A DNA stretch of 64,000 nt from JBFWMG01 sp050251715 (GTDB taxonomy: Bacteria > Desulfobacterota > Desulfovibrionia > Desulfovibrionales > Desulfovibrionaceae): positions 124,001 through 188,000 of the forward strand of contig JBFWMG010000002.1 of the NCBI GenBank assembly GCA_050251715.1. Direction: 5' to 3'. Every line of letters begins with the position of its first letter. The stretch's first letter is position 1. Below the pieces are notes generated by a model. The model was not told the origin of the DNA and ran no database searches. It saw only the letters and a program-made list of their open reading frames with translations. Positions 28,805 through 37,757 of the stretch are shown here, piece by piece. The translations under genes and the position numbers were made by a program.

Positions 28805-28908
28805 AGCGTTTCAGCTTTGATACTGTCTAAAGCTCTCGTGCATTTCGTTGAAATAACGCTTCATTATCCCAACGTGTCACAGTGCTTTACTGTAGAAACG
28901 CACTGAGC
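28801..28908. repeat. Palindromic intergenic element, copy 3 (divergent)
   Basis: Same orientation as copy 1 and about 107 bases long. Terminal inverted repeats AGAGCGTTTC and AGTGCGTTTC differ from copies 1 and 2 but match each other. The right stem is ACAGT/ACTGT with loop GCTTT. The middle stem is degraded on one arm (TTGAAATAACG against CATTATCCCAA). CTAG at 28801-28804 includes the emrB-like stop codon. Confidence 0.8.
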
Positions 28909-28929
28909 GGGGGGGGCGGGCGCGGCGCG

Positions 28930-31900
28930 TCACATGGGCAGGCGGGGGCATTTGGAACGGTGGGGAACGCTGTGGGCCAGCTCGCAGTCCGCCACATCCA
29001 GCTTGACGTGCTGGGCCAGGAACTTGCGCGGGTCGCGGCGGATGATGTCGTCCTTCACGGGCACGTGCATGCAGAACAGCTCGCCCCAGTTGTTGGTGAA
29101 CAGGATGGCCACGTCGCGCACGCTGTTCTGCCCCCGGTCCGAGAGCAGGTTGAGCGCCAGGAAGGCGCGGGTGACCCGCTCCTCCTTGAGCGTCTCGTCC
29201 AGGTCCACGTCGAACAGTTTGGCCGGGAAAAAGTCGTAGAGAGCGGGCAGAAGCTGCGTCACGTCCTGGGCCGAGACCGGGGCCATGGTCTTGTCCACGT
29301 CGATGAGCGCCTTGGGGTTGAAGATCTTGTTGGCCATGATCCAGCCGAGCAGATAGGGCAGGTTGGTGTCGCGGCGCACCTCCACATAGTTTTCCCGCCG
29401 CGAGGGCACGCGGGGCGGCAGCCCCTTGACGATCCACACCGCCTTCTTGCCCGGCGCCTTTTCCGCCATGAATTGCAGTTCCTGGAACCCGCCCTTGACC
29501 GGATTGACGAAGGGGATGCGCTCGACCTTGTGCGTGCGCCGCGAAAAGGCCGCAAAGAGCTTGCGGCCCATCTTGGTCAGGTCCGTGGGGTTGATCTTCA
29601 CCTCGATCTTGCGATCCTTCAGGCTTTGCTGCACGCGGCCATAGGTCGTGACCATGAAGGCGTTCACCTGGTCGCCCAGCTTGAGCATCTCGGCAAACCC
29701 CTGCCGCTTGAGCACGCGGTCGATCTGTTCCTGGGTCGCGCCGTTGTCGCTGCCAAAGAATTCGCCCAGGAGCTTGCGCTTGCGCAGGGTGTGCTCGTCG
29801 GTGCGGTCCAGGCTCGACGCGCGGTCGCCCAGCTTGAACAGGAAGGCGAGGTTCATGAGCTGCGCGGCCTGCTGCATGCCGCCGGTGGCGTAATAGTCGC
29901 GCACCTCCTTGAACAGCACGGCATAGGGGTCGATGCCGAACAGGCTGGGCCGCCCGGCCATGAGGTTGACCTTGATGCGGTCGCACAGGAGCATGGTGTC
30001 ACCCTCCTTGCCCGCCACATACTTTTCCAGCAAGCCGAATTTCATGATGGATTTGAACGGGCTCTTGAACGCCTTGACCAGTTGCCACAGCGATGCGCCG
30101 AAAAATTCGCCAGGGGGAATGGAGGCCATGTTGCCCATGTTCGTGGTGCGCTCGCCCAGACCGCCGGGCGCGTTGGCTGCCAGGTCGAGGCGGCGGGCGT
30201 ATTCCGCGTCGTCCGCGCCGGGAGGGGCGAGCCACCAGGCCAGGTTGCCGCCGCACACCTTGAGCGCCGTGCGGTAGAATTCCTCCTTGAGCAGGAGCGC
30301 CTGCGCCGAGCCGGAGCTTTCCTTGTCGCTGAAGCCGAAGTCGTTGCGCCGCACCGCCTCCATGTTCATGACGAAAAAGGTGGTCTCCAGGTCAAAGACG
30401 GTGTCGGCCCACTGGGAGATGCGCACGAGTTTGTCCTGCAGTTGGGCCAGCACGTCCGGGGTGGCGTCGTCCGGGTGCACGCAGACCCAATAGTCCAGGT
30501 CCGAGGCGTCGGTCATGGCGATGGAGCCCACGGAGCCTATGGTATAGATGGCCTCCACGCGCGGGCCGCTGGTGGGCGGCGGCGCCAGCGAGAACCCCGG
30601 CAGGTGGCTGCGTCCGCTGTCCAGCAGCGAATAGCCGGGCTCGTAGCCGTGCACGCGGCACAGGGGATAGTTTTTGTCGGTCGCGTGGGTGCGCTCAAAG
30701 GCGTTGCATTGCAGCAGGTGGGGCAGCATGCGGTAGAATTCGCTTTTTTGCTGCCCAAGCGTGGCGAGCGCCATGCTGGTGCGCCGGTGGTTGTTGGCCA
30801 GCATGGTCTGTTCCCGGCGGGCCAGATCGCGGTTGGCGATCCAGTAGTTCACCACGGCCTGGGCCATGGCCGCGCCCGCGGGAGTCCGCGTCCAGGCCGG
30901 GGGCTGGGGCAGGCCGTTTGCGGCGGCGGCGCGCAGGGCGGCATCCTGATAGTCGAGCACGGCCTGCATCAGGACGGGGTGGTCGGGCGCCATGTCCAGA
31001 AAGCGGGCGCCGTGGCACGAGGAACCGTCAAAGGTTGTCTCGCGCATATTGATGCCTTCAAAGGAGGCCTCGTCCACGGCGCAGTCCACGCATTCGGCAC
31101 CGCCCAGCGCGCAGTGCCGCCACTGCGACCCGGTCAGGTCCACGCACTCCAGGCGCACGCCGGACAGGCCGCAGTCCTCGAACACCGCGTCCGAAAACGG
31201 GGCGTCCCGGAAGAGGCAGGCCTCCAGCCGGGAGGAGCGCCAGCCCGTCTGGGCAAACCGGCAACGGGCGGCCTGGCACTCGCTGAAGGGTGAGGTGTCG
31301 AAAAAAGCGCCGGAAAAATCGGTCTTCTTGAAGGTGCAATTGATGAACGCCACGTTTTCCAGCGCCGCGCCCGCAAAGGATGTCTTGTCGAAGCGGCAGG
31401 TGTCGAACACGATGTCCATCAGGCCGCAGCCGTCGAACGACGCCTTGGAAAACTCGGCGTTCTTGAAGGACATCTGCTTGAGCCGCGCATCCCTGAACAG
31501 CGGCGCCTTGAAGGTCACCTTGCCCACGTCGAACCCGCTCACGTCATATCCGGAAACGTCGAGCTCCTCCACGGTGAACGGGACTTCCAGCGCCTTGCGG
31601 AAGACCTCGTTGCCCTTGTCCGCCTTTTTGCCGCCGAACAGGCCGCCCTTTTTTTTGGCTTGCCGCTGTTCGCGCGGCGCCACCGGGCTTGCGGGCGGCG
31701 CTTTCAGGAAATGGCGTTCGGCACGGTAGCGCTGGTAGAATGCCTTGGCCGCCTCCACGGCGGGGTCATCCGCCTCGGCGCGGATGCGGCCCGACTTGAG
31801 CGTGGCGCGCAGGCCGGCGGCGGTCACGTCGGGCAACGCCTGCGCGATGAGCGCGAACAGCACCGCGCCGAGTACGTTCCGGGACTTGGCCGGAAAGCGG

Positions 31901-32835
31901 TTGTACAGCCGGGCGTGGCTCACGGGATCGAGCAGCAGGATGCGGGGATAGATGGCGGTGCGTTCCGTGGGGCAGTGCTTGATGAGGAACTCGAAGACCG
32001 CATCGAGCCGGGGCGATTGCTGGGCGATGAGGGCGTGCAGCACGCGCAGGCGTATGCCCGGGTCAGCGTGCTTGAGCAGCGGCCCGAGCGATCTGGGCGC
32101 GCCGGGTTGGGGCGGCAGAAGCGCCAGGGCGTCCAGCAGCGGGGGCAGGGTCTTGGCCGTGGCCGTGGACAGCGCGTCCACAAGCAGGGGCGTGGCAGCG
32201 GTATCCCCCAGCGCGGTGAGGGCGCGGATGGCGACGGAGGCCTCGGTGGTGCCCGAGGCGGCACGCACGGCCAGGGCGGCGGGGATTTTGGCGCGCGCCA
32301 GGGTTTCGCGCGCCTGGATGGTGGCCGTGTGGCCCCAGCGGTGCAGGACCGCGAGGAAGCGCATGGCCGCATCCACATCCCAGGTCCGGGGGGTGGTCAG
32401 GGCCGCGTCGCACCACTGGACGAACGCCTGGTCCATGGGGCGCGTCTGGCGGGCGTATTGATGCAGCAGGATGAGCAGCAGATCCTGGGGCAGGGCGGCC
32501 AGCACCGGTTCCAGGAGATTGAAGGGGATGATGTTGCGGCGCAGGTATTCGATGGCCAGCACCCATCCCGGAGGGCCGAGCTTGAGCCAGAAGTCGAGGC
32601 TGGCGCGCAGCAGATTGCCCGACATGTCCGCCTCGGCGGGTTGCTGCAGGGCATAGGCGATGAGCGACGCCTGCACGGGCGTGCGGCCCGTGGCGCGACG
32701 CACCGATGCGATGAGCGCCAATGCCTCGTCGGCGAGGTCGCTCATGGCTTTGAGGCCGCCCGTTTCGTAGAAGGATTGGGAATCCCCCCTGAAAGTGCCC
32801 AAAATTTCCGTCAGCCGTTTCAACTCGTCGGGCAT
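28930..32835 (-). CDS. Large class I adenylate cyclase with HEAT-like and pentapeptide-repeat regions
   Basis: Cytoplasmic protein of 1,301 residues predicted to make cAMP from ATP. Residues ~1-400 are Leu/Ala-rich helical repeats resembling HEAT/ARM units. Residues ~420-615 form pentapeptide-type repeats (A/C-x-F-x-x pattern, e.g. SFKNAEFSKASFDGCGLMDI). The class I cyclase domain follows from ~690, with the nucleotidyltransferase signature YTIGSVGSIAMTDASDLDYW near 765-782 carrying the GS and DxD residues. Downstream come NLMAGRPSLFGIDPYAV and LPALYDFFPAKLFDVDLDE. E. coli CyaA has its catalytic domain at the N-terminus and no such repeats, so this arrangement is distinct. The ATG at 32835 has no clear ribosome-binding site. 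No neighbour in the same unit; palindromic element copy 3 lies after the stop. Confidence 0.88.
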   Translation of the reverse strand: MPDELKRLTEILGTFRGDSQSFYETGGLKAMSDLADEALALIASVRRATGRTPVQASLIAYALQQPAEADMSGNLLRASLDFWLKLGPPGWVLAIEYLRRNIIPFNLLEPVLAALPQDLLLILLHQYARQTRPMDQAFVQWCDAALTTPRTWDVDAAMRFLAVLHRWGHTATIQARETLARAKIPAALAVRAASGTTEASVAIRALTALGDTAATPLLVDALSTATAKTLPPLLDALALLPPQPGAPRSLGPLLKHADPGIRLRVLHALIAQQSPRLDAVFEFLIKHCPTERTAIYPRILLLDPVSHARLYNRFPAKSRNVLGAVLFALIAQALPDVTAAGLRATLKSGRIRAEADDPAVEAAKAFYQRYRAERHFLKAPPASPVAPREQRQAKKKGGLFGGKKADKGNEVFRKALEVPFTVEELDVSGYDVSGFDVGKVTFKAPLFRDARLKQMSFKNAEFSKASFDGCGLMDIVFDTCRFDKTSFAGAALENVAFINCTFKKTDFSGAFFDTSPFSECQAARCRFAQTGWRSSRLEACLFRDAPFSDAVFEDCGLSGVRLECVDLTGSQWRHCALGGAECVDCAVDEASFEGINMRETTFDGSSCHGARFLDMAPDHPVLMQAVLDYQDAALRAAAANGLPQPPAWTRTPAGAAMAQAVVNYWIANRDLARREQTMLANNHRRTSMALATLGQQKSEFYRMLPHLLQCNAFERTHATDKNYPLCRVHGYEPGYSLLDSGRSHLPGFSLAPPPTSGPRVEAIYTIGSVGSIAMTDASDLDYWVCVHPDDATPDVLAQLQDKLVRISQWADTVFDLETTFFVMNMEAVRRNDFGFSDKESSGSAQALLLKEEFYRTALKVCGGNLAWWLAPPGADDAEYARRLDLAANAPGGLGERTTNMGNMASIPPGEFFGASLWQLVKAFKSPFKSIMKFGLLEKYVAGKEGDTMLLCDRIKVNLMAGRPSLFGIDPYAVLFKEVRDYYATGGMQQAAQLMNLAFLFKLGDRASSLDRTDEHTLRKRKLLGEFFGSDNGATQEQIDRVLKRQGFAEMLKLGDQVNAFMVTTYGRVQQSLKDRKIEVKINPTDLTKMGRKLFAAFSRRTHKVERIPFVNPVKGGFQELQFMAEKAPGKKAVWIVKGLPPRVPSRRENYVEVRRDTNLPYLLGWIMANKIFNPKALIDVDKTMAPVSAQDVTQLLPALYDFFPAKLFDVDLDETLKEERVTRAFLALNLLSDRGQNSVRDVAILFTNNWGELFCMHVPVKDDIIRRDPRKFLAQHVKLDVADCELAHSVPHRSKCPRLPM

Positions 32836-32970
32836 GGCGCACGTGTCAATCGGTAAGATGTTCCGTATTTTTTCATACGATAGCAGAAAAAGGGCGTGGT
32901 TGAAAATGCCTTGATGTCATGGCGCGGCGCCGGAGCGGGAGAAAAATCCGCCGGGGGGGGGCGCCGCATA

Positions 32971-32995
32971 AAAAAACCCGCCAGGGGCGGGTTTT
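32971..32995 (-). terminator. Intrinsic terminator of the 76-residue gene
   Basis: CCCGCC (32977-32982) pairs with GGCGGG (32986-32991) over a three-base loop, extended by A/T pairs. Read on the minus strand it ends in at least six T residues, 20-45 bases after the small gene's stop. Confidence 0.85.
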
Positions 32996-33017
32996 GTTGA
33001 AAGAGCATGATGCGCTG

Positions 33018-33248
33018 TTATGCCTCGGTGTTCAGAATCTGCCCGCTCGACACCTCAAGGGAGGCCCACATGCCCCGGCTGGGCACATGTTCGGCGTAGC
33101 CCACGCCCATGGGCATCGACTCGCCCCATTCGCTGGACCGTTGGAAAGAGCGGGATTCCAGCCGAAGCGTTTTCGACGTGTACGAGTTGCTGTGTTCGGC
33201 GGACATTTCAACAAGCCGCCATTTTTTTTGAAGCGCTTGCAAGGACAT
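33018..33248 (-). CDS. Small conserved-looking protein of unknown function (76 residues)
   Basis: I do not recognise this protein. It begins MSLQALQKKWRLVEMSAEHS at the ATG at 33248, with AGGGGG eight bases upstream; a GTG at 33257 is also in frame. It is polar, has no signal peptide, membrane segment or cysteine, and ends WASLEVSSGQILNTEA. Support for it being real is the good ribosome-binding site combined with a classic terminator right after the stop (32971-32995), so it forms a complete monocistronic unit between the cyclase and the divergent aminotransferase gene. Confidence 0.65.
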   Translation of the reverse strand: MSLQALQKKWRLVEMSAEHSNSYTSKTLRLESRSFQRSSEWGESMPMGVGYAEHVPSRGMWASLEVSSGQILNTEA

Positions 33249-33444
33249 GTCGTTCACCCCCTGGCAGAATTGCTACTTCCATGTAGAGCGAATGTGTCTT
33301 CTCCTTTTAGTTTTTAGTCTTTTTCAGGGGCGTGGTCAACCCGGCCCGGACCATGCCCGGGCCTTTGCACCCGGCCCGCTTTTGGGGTACACAGCGGGCC
33401 TTGTTCAGCGGTGCCTCCCGCGCCGCACGCCACAGGAGAAAGGA

Positions 33445-34608
33445 ATGGAATCAAGCAAGATAAAAGGAATAAAGCCGTTCTACGTCATGGACGTGCTGGA
33501 GCGCGCCCATGCCATGGAGCGCGAGGGCAAAAACGTCATCCACCTGGAGGTGGGCGAGCCGGATTTCGACACGCCCGAGCCGGTCAAGCGCGCCATGGAG
33601 CGCGCCCTGGCCGACAACAAGACCCACTACACCCACAGCCTGGGCCTGGTGGAACTGCGCGAGGCGATTTGCGCCCACTACGCGGCGCGCTACGGCGTGG
33701 CCGTGCACCCGGATCAGGTGCTCGTGGCCAACGGCACCTCGCCCGCCATGTTCATGCTCTTCGCCGCCCTGCTCGAGCCCGGCGACGAGGTGGTCATCTC
33801 GGACCCCGGCTATGCCTGCTACGCCAATTTCGTGCGTTTTGCGGGCGGCGAGCCCGCGCTGGTGCGCGTGTTCGAGGAGGACGGCTTCCAGTACCGGCCC
33901 GAGGCGATCCGCGCCCGCATGAACGACCGCACCCGCGCCATCCTCATCAATTCGCCCGCCAACCCCACGGGCACGCTGCTGTCCGAGGACCGCATGCGCG
34001 CCGTGGCCGGGCTGGGCGTGCCCGTGGTGTCCGACGAGATCTATCACGGCCTGGTGTACGGCGAGGGCGCGGCGGCGGAACACTCCATCCTCGAATTCAC
34101 GGACAACGCCTTTGTGTTCAACGGCTTTTCCAAGCTCTACGCCATGACCGGGCTGCGCCTGGGCTACCTCATCGCGCCCCGGCCCTACATGCGCGGCTTC
34201 CAGAAGCTGGCCCAGAACTTCTTCATTTCGCCCAACTCCGTGGTCCAATGGGCGGGCATTGCCGCGCTCACCGAATGCGCGGACGACGTGGCGCGCATGA
34301 CCGCCATCTACGACGAGCGCCGCCGCTTCATGATCAAGCGGCTCAAGGAGATCGGCCTGGGCATCCAGGTGGAGCCCACCGGCGCGTTCTACGTGCTGGC
34401 CAACGCCCGCCACCTGTGCATCGCCACGGGCAAGTCGAGCTACGACATCGCCTTCGACATCCTGGAAAGCGCCCATGTGGGCGTGACCCCCGGCACGGAT
34501 TTCGGCCCTGGCGGCGACGGCTACATCCGCTTTTCCTACGCCAATTCCCTGGCCAACATCGCCGAGGGCATGGACCGCCTGGAGCGGTACGTGGCCAGGG
34601 TGTGCTAG
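33445..34608 (+). CDS. Fold-type I pyridoxal phosphate aminotransferase (class I/II)
   Basis: Cytoplasmic 387-residue PLP enzyme. NVIHLEVGEPDFDTPEPV is the N-terminal substrate-clamp region. INSPANPTGTLL contains the conserved Asn, VVSDEIYHGLVYG the Asp and Tyr that contact PLP, and FNGFSKLYAMTGLRLGYLIA the Schiff-base Lys in SK and the phosphate-binding Arg. PTGAFYVLANARH and YIRFSYANSL supply the carboxylate-binding Arg. The start is set by AGGAGAAAGGA just before the ATG. It resembles aspartate/alanine-type aminotransferases; the substrate is uncertain. The heptosyltransferase gene begins nine bases after its stop, so they are co-transcribed. Confidence 0.9.
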   Translation: MESSKIKGIKPFYVMDVLERAHAMEREGKNVIHLEVGEPDFDTPEPVKRAMERALADNKTHYTHSLGLVELREAICAHYAARYGVAVHPDQVLVANGTSPAMFMLFAALLEPGDEVVISDPGYACYANFVRFAGGEPALVRVFEEDGFQYRPEAIRARMNDRTRAILINSPANPTGTLLSEDRMRAVAGLGVPVVSDEIYHGLVYGEGAAAEHSILEFTDNAFVFNGFSKLYAMTGLRLGYLIAPRPYMRGFQKLAQNFFISPNSVVQWAGIAALTECADDVARMTAIYDERRRFMIKRLKEIGLGIQVEPTGAFYVLANARHLCIATGKSSYDIAFDILESAHVGVTPGTDFGPGGDGYIRFSYANSLANIAEGMDRLERYVARVC

Positions 34609-34616
34609 GAGCAAGC

Positions 34617-35696
34617 ATGGTTGCCCGCGCCACGCCTCCCGCCGCGCTGCCCAAGGGCGGCGTGCGCAAAATCCTGCTCTGCCAGTTGCGGCAGATCGGG
34701 GACGTGCTGCTGGCCACCCCGGCGGCGCGCATGCTCGCCGAGCGCTTTCCCGGCGCGGAAATCCATTTTCTCACCGAAAAGAAATGCGCCCAGGTGCTGG
34801 AGCACAATCCGCACATCCACACGGTCTGGACCATAGACAAGAAGGCGTTCGGCGGCCCGTTCGGGCTGCTGCGCGAGGTGGCCTGGTACTGGCGCGTGGC
34901 GCGGCAGGGGTTCGACATCGTGGTGGATTTCCAGCAATTGCCCCGCTGCCGCTGGGTGGTGGCCTTTTCCGGCGCGCCGCTGCGCCTGTCGTACAAGGGG
35001 CCGTGGTACACCCGTTGGCTGTTCACGCACGCCTCCGATCCCGTGCACGGCTATTCCGCCCTGACCAAGGCGAGTTCGCTTGGCCCCCTGGGCCTGGCGT
35101 GGCAGGGCGAGCGGCCGCTCATGGTCATCACGGACAAGGAAAAGGCGTGGGCGCGGCAATGGCTGGCCGCGCGGGGCATTGGGCTGGAGCACCGGCTGGT
35201 CACGGTGGACCCGTCGCACCGGCGCGCCACGCGGCGGTGGCCCGCGTCGTCCTATGGCAGGCTCATCGCGGCCGCGGCCGCCGCTGATCCGTCGCTGCGT
35301 TTCCTGGTGTTGTGGGGACCGGGCGAGGAGGGCGACGCCCGCGCCGTGGCCCAGGCCGCCGGACTGGGCGCGCGGTGCGTGGTGCCGGATGCATGCATTT
35401 CGCTGCGCCAGTTGGCCGCGTGCGTGGACGCGGCGGCGCTGCATGTGGGCAATTGCTCTGCCCCGCGCCACATGGCCGTGGCCGTGGGCACGCCGTCGTT
35501 GGTGGTGCTGGGCGCGACCAGCCAGGCGTGGACCTTCCCGTCCGACCGCTATCCGGGCGTGGCGCACAAGGCGTTGGCGCTCGGCCTCGACTGCCAGCCG
35601 TGCAACCGCAACGACTGCCCCCGAGACCTCGCCTGCCTCACCGGCCTTGCGCCGGAACGGGTGCTGGAAGAGATGCTGGCCATGCTGGGCGCGTAG
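34617..35696 (+). CDS. Glycosyltransferase family 9 (ADP-heptose:LPS heptosyltransferase-like)
   Basis: 359-residue enzyme of the inner leaflet of the cytoplasmic membrane, related to WaaC/WaaF, adding a heptose to lipopolysaccharide core. LLCQLRQIGDVLLATPAARM is the N-terminal signature and HVGNCSAPRHMAVAVGTPSL the nucleotide-sugar site of this family (canonical HxGNDSGxxHLAAAxGxP, here CSAPRHM). The C-terminal CQPCNRNDCPRDLACLTGL matches the Cys-rich tail seen in many heptosyltransferases. ATG 34617 follows GGAG by six bases. It shares a transcript with the aminotransferase. A GT4 gene converges on it, so this is a small surface-glycan neighbourhood. Confidence 0.9.
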   Translation: MVARATPPAALPKGGVRKILLCQLRQIGDVLLATPAARMLAERFPGAEIHFLTEKKCAQVLEHNPHIHTVWTIDKKAFGGPFGLLREVAWYWRVARQGFDIVVDFQQLPRCRWVVAFSGAPLRLSYKGPWYTRWLFTHASDPVHGYSALTKASSLGPLGLAWQGERPLMVITDKEKAWARQWLAARGIGLEHRLVTVDPSHRRATRRWPASSYGRLIAAAAAADPSLRFLVLWGPGEEGDARAVAQAAGLGARCVVPDACISLRQLAACVDAAALHVGNCSAPRHMAVAVGTPSLVVLGATSQAWTFPSDRYPGVAHKALALGLDCQPCNRNDCPRDLACLTGLAPERVLEEMLAMLGA

Positions 35697-35719
35697 TCCA
35701 GGCCAGCCGTCCGCCGCGT

Positions 35720-35740
35720 CCGGACTGCCCGGCAGTCCGG
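35720..35740. terminator. Hairpin between convergent genes
   Basis: CCGGACTG (35720-35727) and CAGTCCGG (35733-35740) form a perfect 8-bp stem in the 58-base gap between the heptosyltransferase and GT4 stops. No T-run, so it may act as a shared 3' end structure. Confidence 0.5.
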
Positions 35741-35754
35741 CAAATCCACACGGC

Positions 35755-36861
35755 CTAGCCGTCCACCAATCCCTGATAGAGCGCCACGCACTGGCGCAGG
35801 AAATCGTTGCCCGTAAGCTGGGTGATGCGGTTCTGCTGGTCCCGCAGCTGCGACGCGGCGAATTTGGGGTCGGTGGCGACCCGCTCCAGCAGGCCCGCCA
35901 GCGCCGAAGCGTCGCCGGGTTGCACGAGCACGGCGCGGTCCAGCAGGTCGGGCATCACACCCACCGACGTGGACAGCAGCAGCCTGCCGCAGGCCATGAT
36001 CTCCAGCGCGGCCCGGGCAATGGTCTCGGACCACAGCGAGGCCACCACGCCCACGTCCAGCGCGCTGATGCACGCGGCCACGTCGTTGCGCCTGCCGGTC
36101 AGTACCGTGGCGTCGGCCATGTTGTCCTCGGTGATCCACGCCTCCATCTCCGCCGTGCGCATGGCCGAGTCGTGCCCGATGAGCATGAGCTTGACCTGCC
36201 GCATGCCGCGCCCGTGGCGCAACCGCGCCACGGCCTCGATAAGCTCCTTTTGCCCCTTTACCCGGTCGTACCTGCCCAGCAGCCCCACCACCACGTCGCC
36301 CGGCCCAAAGCCGTATTCGGCCCGTACCCGGTCGCGTCCGGCGGGATCAAAGGCAAAGGCCTTGGTGTCCACGCCGCCGTAGATGCAGTGCAGCCGGTTG
36401 TGCGGCACGCCCAGCGCGTCGCGGAACACGCGGGCCATGGCGGTGTTGGTCACCACCACCGCGTCGGCCACGTGGCGGTGCAGCCAGCGGTTGGGCAGGT
36501 TGTTGCGGGGCGGCCGCTGGTCGCCGCGCGTGCGCACCAGCCGGAAACCGCCCAGGCGGCGCGCCAATCCCCACAGAATGAAGGATTCGCCCCGGTGGCA
36601 GTTGACCACTTCGGGCCGCCACGCCGCGATGAGCCGATGGATGTCCCGGGCAAGCGCCAGGATGCGCAACGGGTTGCGGGCATTGAGATCCATGGGATAC
36701 GCGGTCAGCCCCCACGCCTTGGCCGTGTGTGCGGCGGGCGAGCCGGGCAGGCAGGCGATGAGGACGTCGTGGCCCGCCTCGGCCAGCAGCCGGCTCTGGT
36801 ACAGGGCGTACCATGCCGTGGCGTTGAACCAGCGCACGTTGATGACCTGGAGTATTCTCAT
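35755..36861 (-). CDS. Glycosyltransferase family 4
   Basis: 368-residue GT-B glycosyltransferase, probably for lipopolysaccharide or another glycan. Its N-terminal half opens with MRILQVINVRWFNATAWYAL and RLLAEAGHDVLIACLPGSPA. The C-terminal donor domain has VVGLLGRYDRVKGQKELIEA, the GRxxxxKG motif of GT4 enzymes, and WSETIARAALEIMACGRLLL, the E(x)7E type motif with SE and ALE. ATG 36861 is chosen from fit to the family N-terminus; no convincing ribosome-binding site lies upstream, and the open frame extends to 37119 with an unlikely low-complexity leader. It converges with the heptosyltransferase. The sugar donor is unknown. Confidence 0.87.
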   Translation of the reverse strand: MRILQVINVRWFNATAWYALYQSRLLAEAGHDVLIACLPGSPAAHTAKAWGLTAYPMDLNARNPLRILALARDIHRLIAAWRPEVVNCHRGESFILWGLARRLGGFRLVRTRGDQRPPRNNLPNRWLHRHVADAVVVTNTAMARVFRDALGVPHNRLHCIYGGVDTKAFAFDPAGRDRVRAEYGFGPGDVVVGLLGRYDRVKGQKELIEAVARLRHGRGMRQVKLMLIGHDSAMRTAEMEAWITEDNMADATVLTGRRNDVAACISALDVGVVASLWSETIARAALEIMACGRLLLSTSVGVMPDLLDRAVLVQPGDASALAGLLERVATDPKFAASQLRDQQNRITQLTGNDFLRQCVALYQGLVDG

Positions 36862-37277
36862 GCGGGACAGGGGATGTGGTGTTGCATGGATGGGCGGTGT
36901 TGTTTGCGTTGAGGGCCGCCTGGGACCGTGGCCGACAAAAAAGCATGACAGAGGGGGGTGAGAATGGCAAGCTGTGAGGAGAGGTGGGCCGTATCCCGGG
37001 CTCTGGTGCTGGGCGTGAGGGGAACTTTTTCGCTGGACCGGGCCTCTCGGACGCCAGCGCCTTGCCAGACGGGAGCGGTGTCGATTATCCGGCAGAAATG
37101 GCCGCTCCGGGCGGCGCAACCGTTGCGGCGGGCTCGGGGTGCGGGGTACGGTGTATGGGCTTGTTGTGAAAAAGATGTGGCATCTCGGTGTGTTGCCTGA
37201 GCCTGGCCGCAGAGGGTTTCCCGGCGCGGTTCAGCCGCGCCGGGTGGTATCATACTTGCAAAAAATTCGCTGGATGG
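36862..37277. other. Intergenic region with one strong hairpin
   Basis: No gene is convincing in this 416-base gap. CCCGGCGCGG (37220-37229) and CCGCGCCGGG (37235-37244) make a perfect 10-bp stem about 35 bases after the MoaE-like stop, likely its transcript end although no T-run follows. Confidence 0.5.
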
Positions 37278-37640
37278 TCAGGCCTTGTTTTCGCGCTTGG
37301 CAATGGCCTCGGATTTGATGCGGTCGAGCAGGTCCGCGAGCGCGGGTTTGACGTTTTCGCGGATGTCGCCCGCCACGATGAGGAACAGCAGGTCGTCGCC
37401 GGGCATGAACCGCCCGGATTTGGCCTCCACGACCACGCGCCAGATGCCTGGGCGGGCCTCGATTTCCCGGCGGATGGCCTCGACCTTTTCCAGGTCGGGT
37501 GAGACCTCAAGGGCCGTGACCGCGTCATGGTCGGCCCGCGACCAGGCCCGCACCACGCCGTTGTGGACCAGGATCATGCCGACGTTTTCGGCGAATCCCG
37601 GCTCCGCTTTGAGTCGGGCTATGGTTTGTGAAATATCCAT
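37278..37640 (-). CDS. MoaE-like molybdopterin synthase large-subunit family protein
   Basis: 120-residue protein aligning in order with MoaE: GMILVHNGVVRAWSRAD matches the GxVxxFxGxVRxHN region, RVVVEAKSGRFMPGDDLLFLI the RIGxxxxGDxxVxV region, and the tail LLDRIKSEAIAKRE the catalytic segment holding two Lys (here K109 and K115). The two lysines are six residues apart rather than seven, and the protein is about 30 residues shorter than E. coli MoaE (150), so it may be a divergent or specialised form. AAGGAG lies six bases before the ATG. No other moa genes are close; sulfate reducers need molybdopterin or tungstopterin for formate dehydrogenases. Confidence 0.75.
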   Translation of the reverse strand: MDISQTIARLKAEPGFAENVGMILVHNGVVRAWSRADHDAVTALEVSPDLEKVEAIRREIEARPGIWRVVVEAKSGRFMPGDDLLFLIVAGDIRENVKPALADLLDRIKSEAIAKRENKA

Positions 37641-37757
37641 CCGACGCTCCTTGTGGGTTGGAGTGACTCATGCGCGCCGCAAGGCGCGCGGTATCAAATG
37701 GCCGCGAAGAGCGGCAGGGGCGGGCGGCAGACGCGCCGCGCTCCGTGGGATCATGCC

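Noticed and set aside
28882..31293. 803-codon plus-strand open frame opposite the adenylate cyclase
   Set aside because: Antisense to a gene with strong domain evidence; His/Gly/Gln-rich translation shows no family.
36862..37277. Small plus-strand genes in the GT4/MoaE gap (e.g. 36958-37200)
   Set aside because: No ribosome-binding site, no family resemblance and Arg-rich composition typical of random frames.
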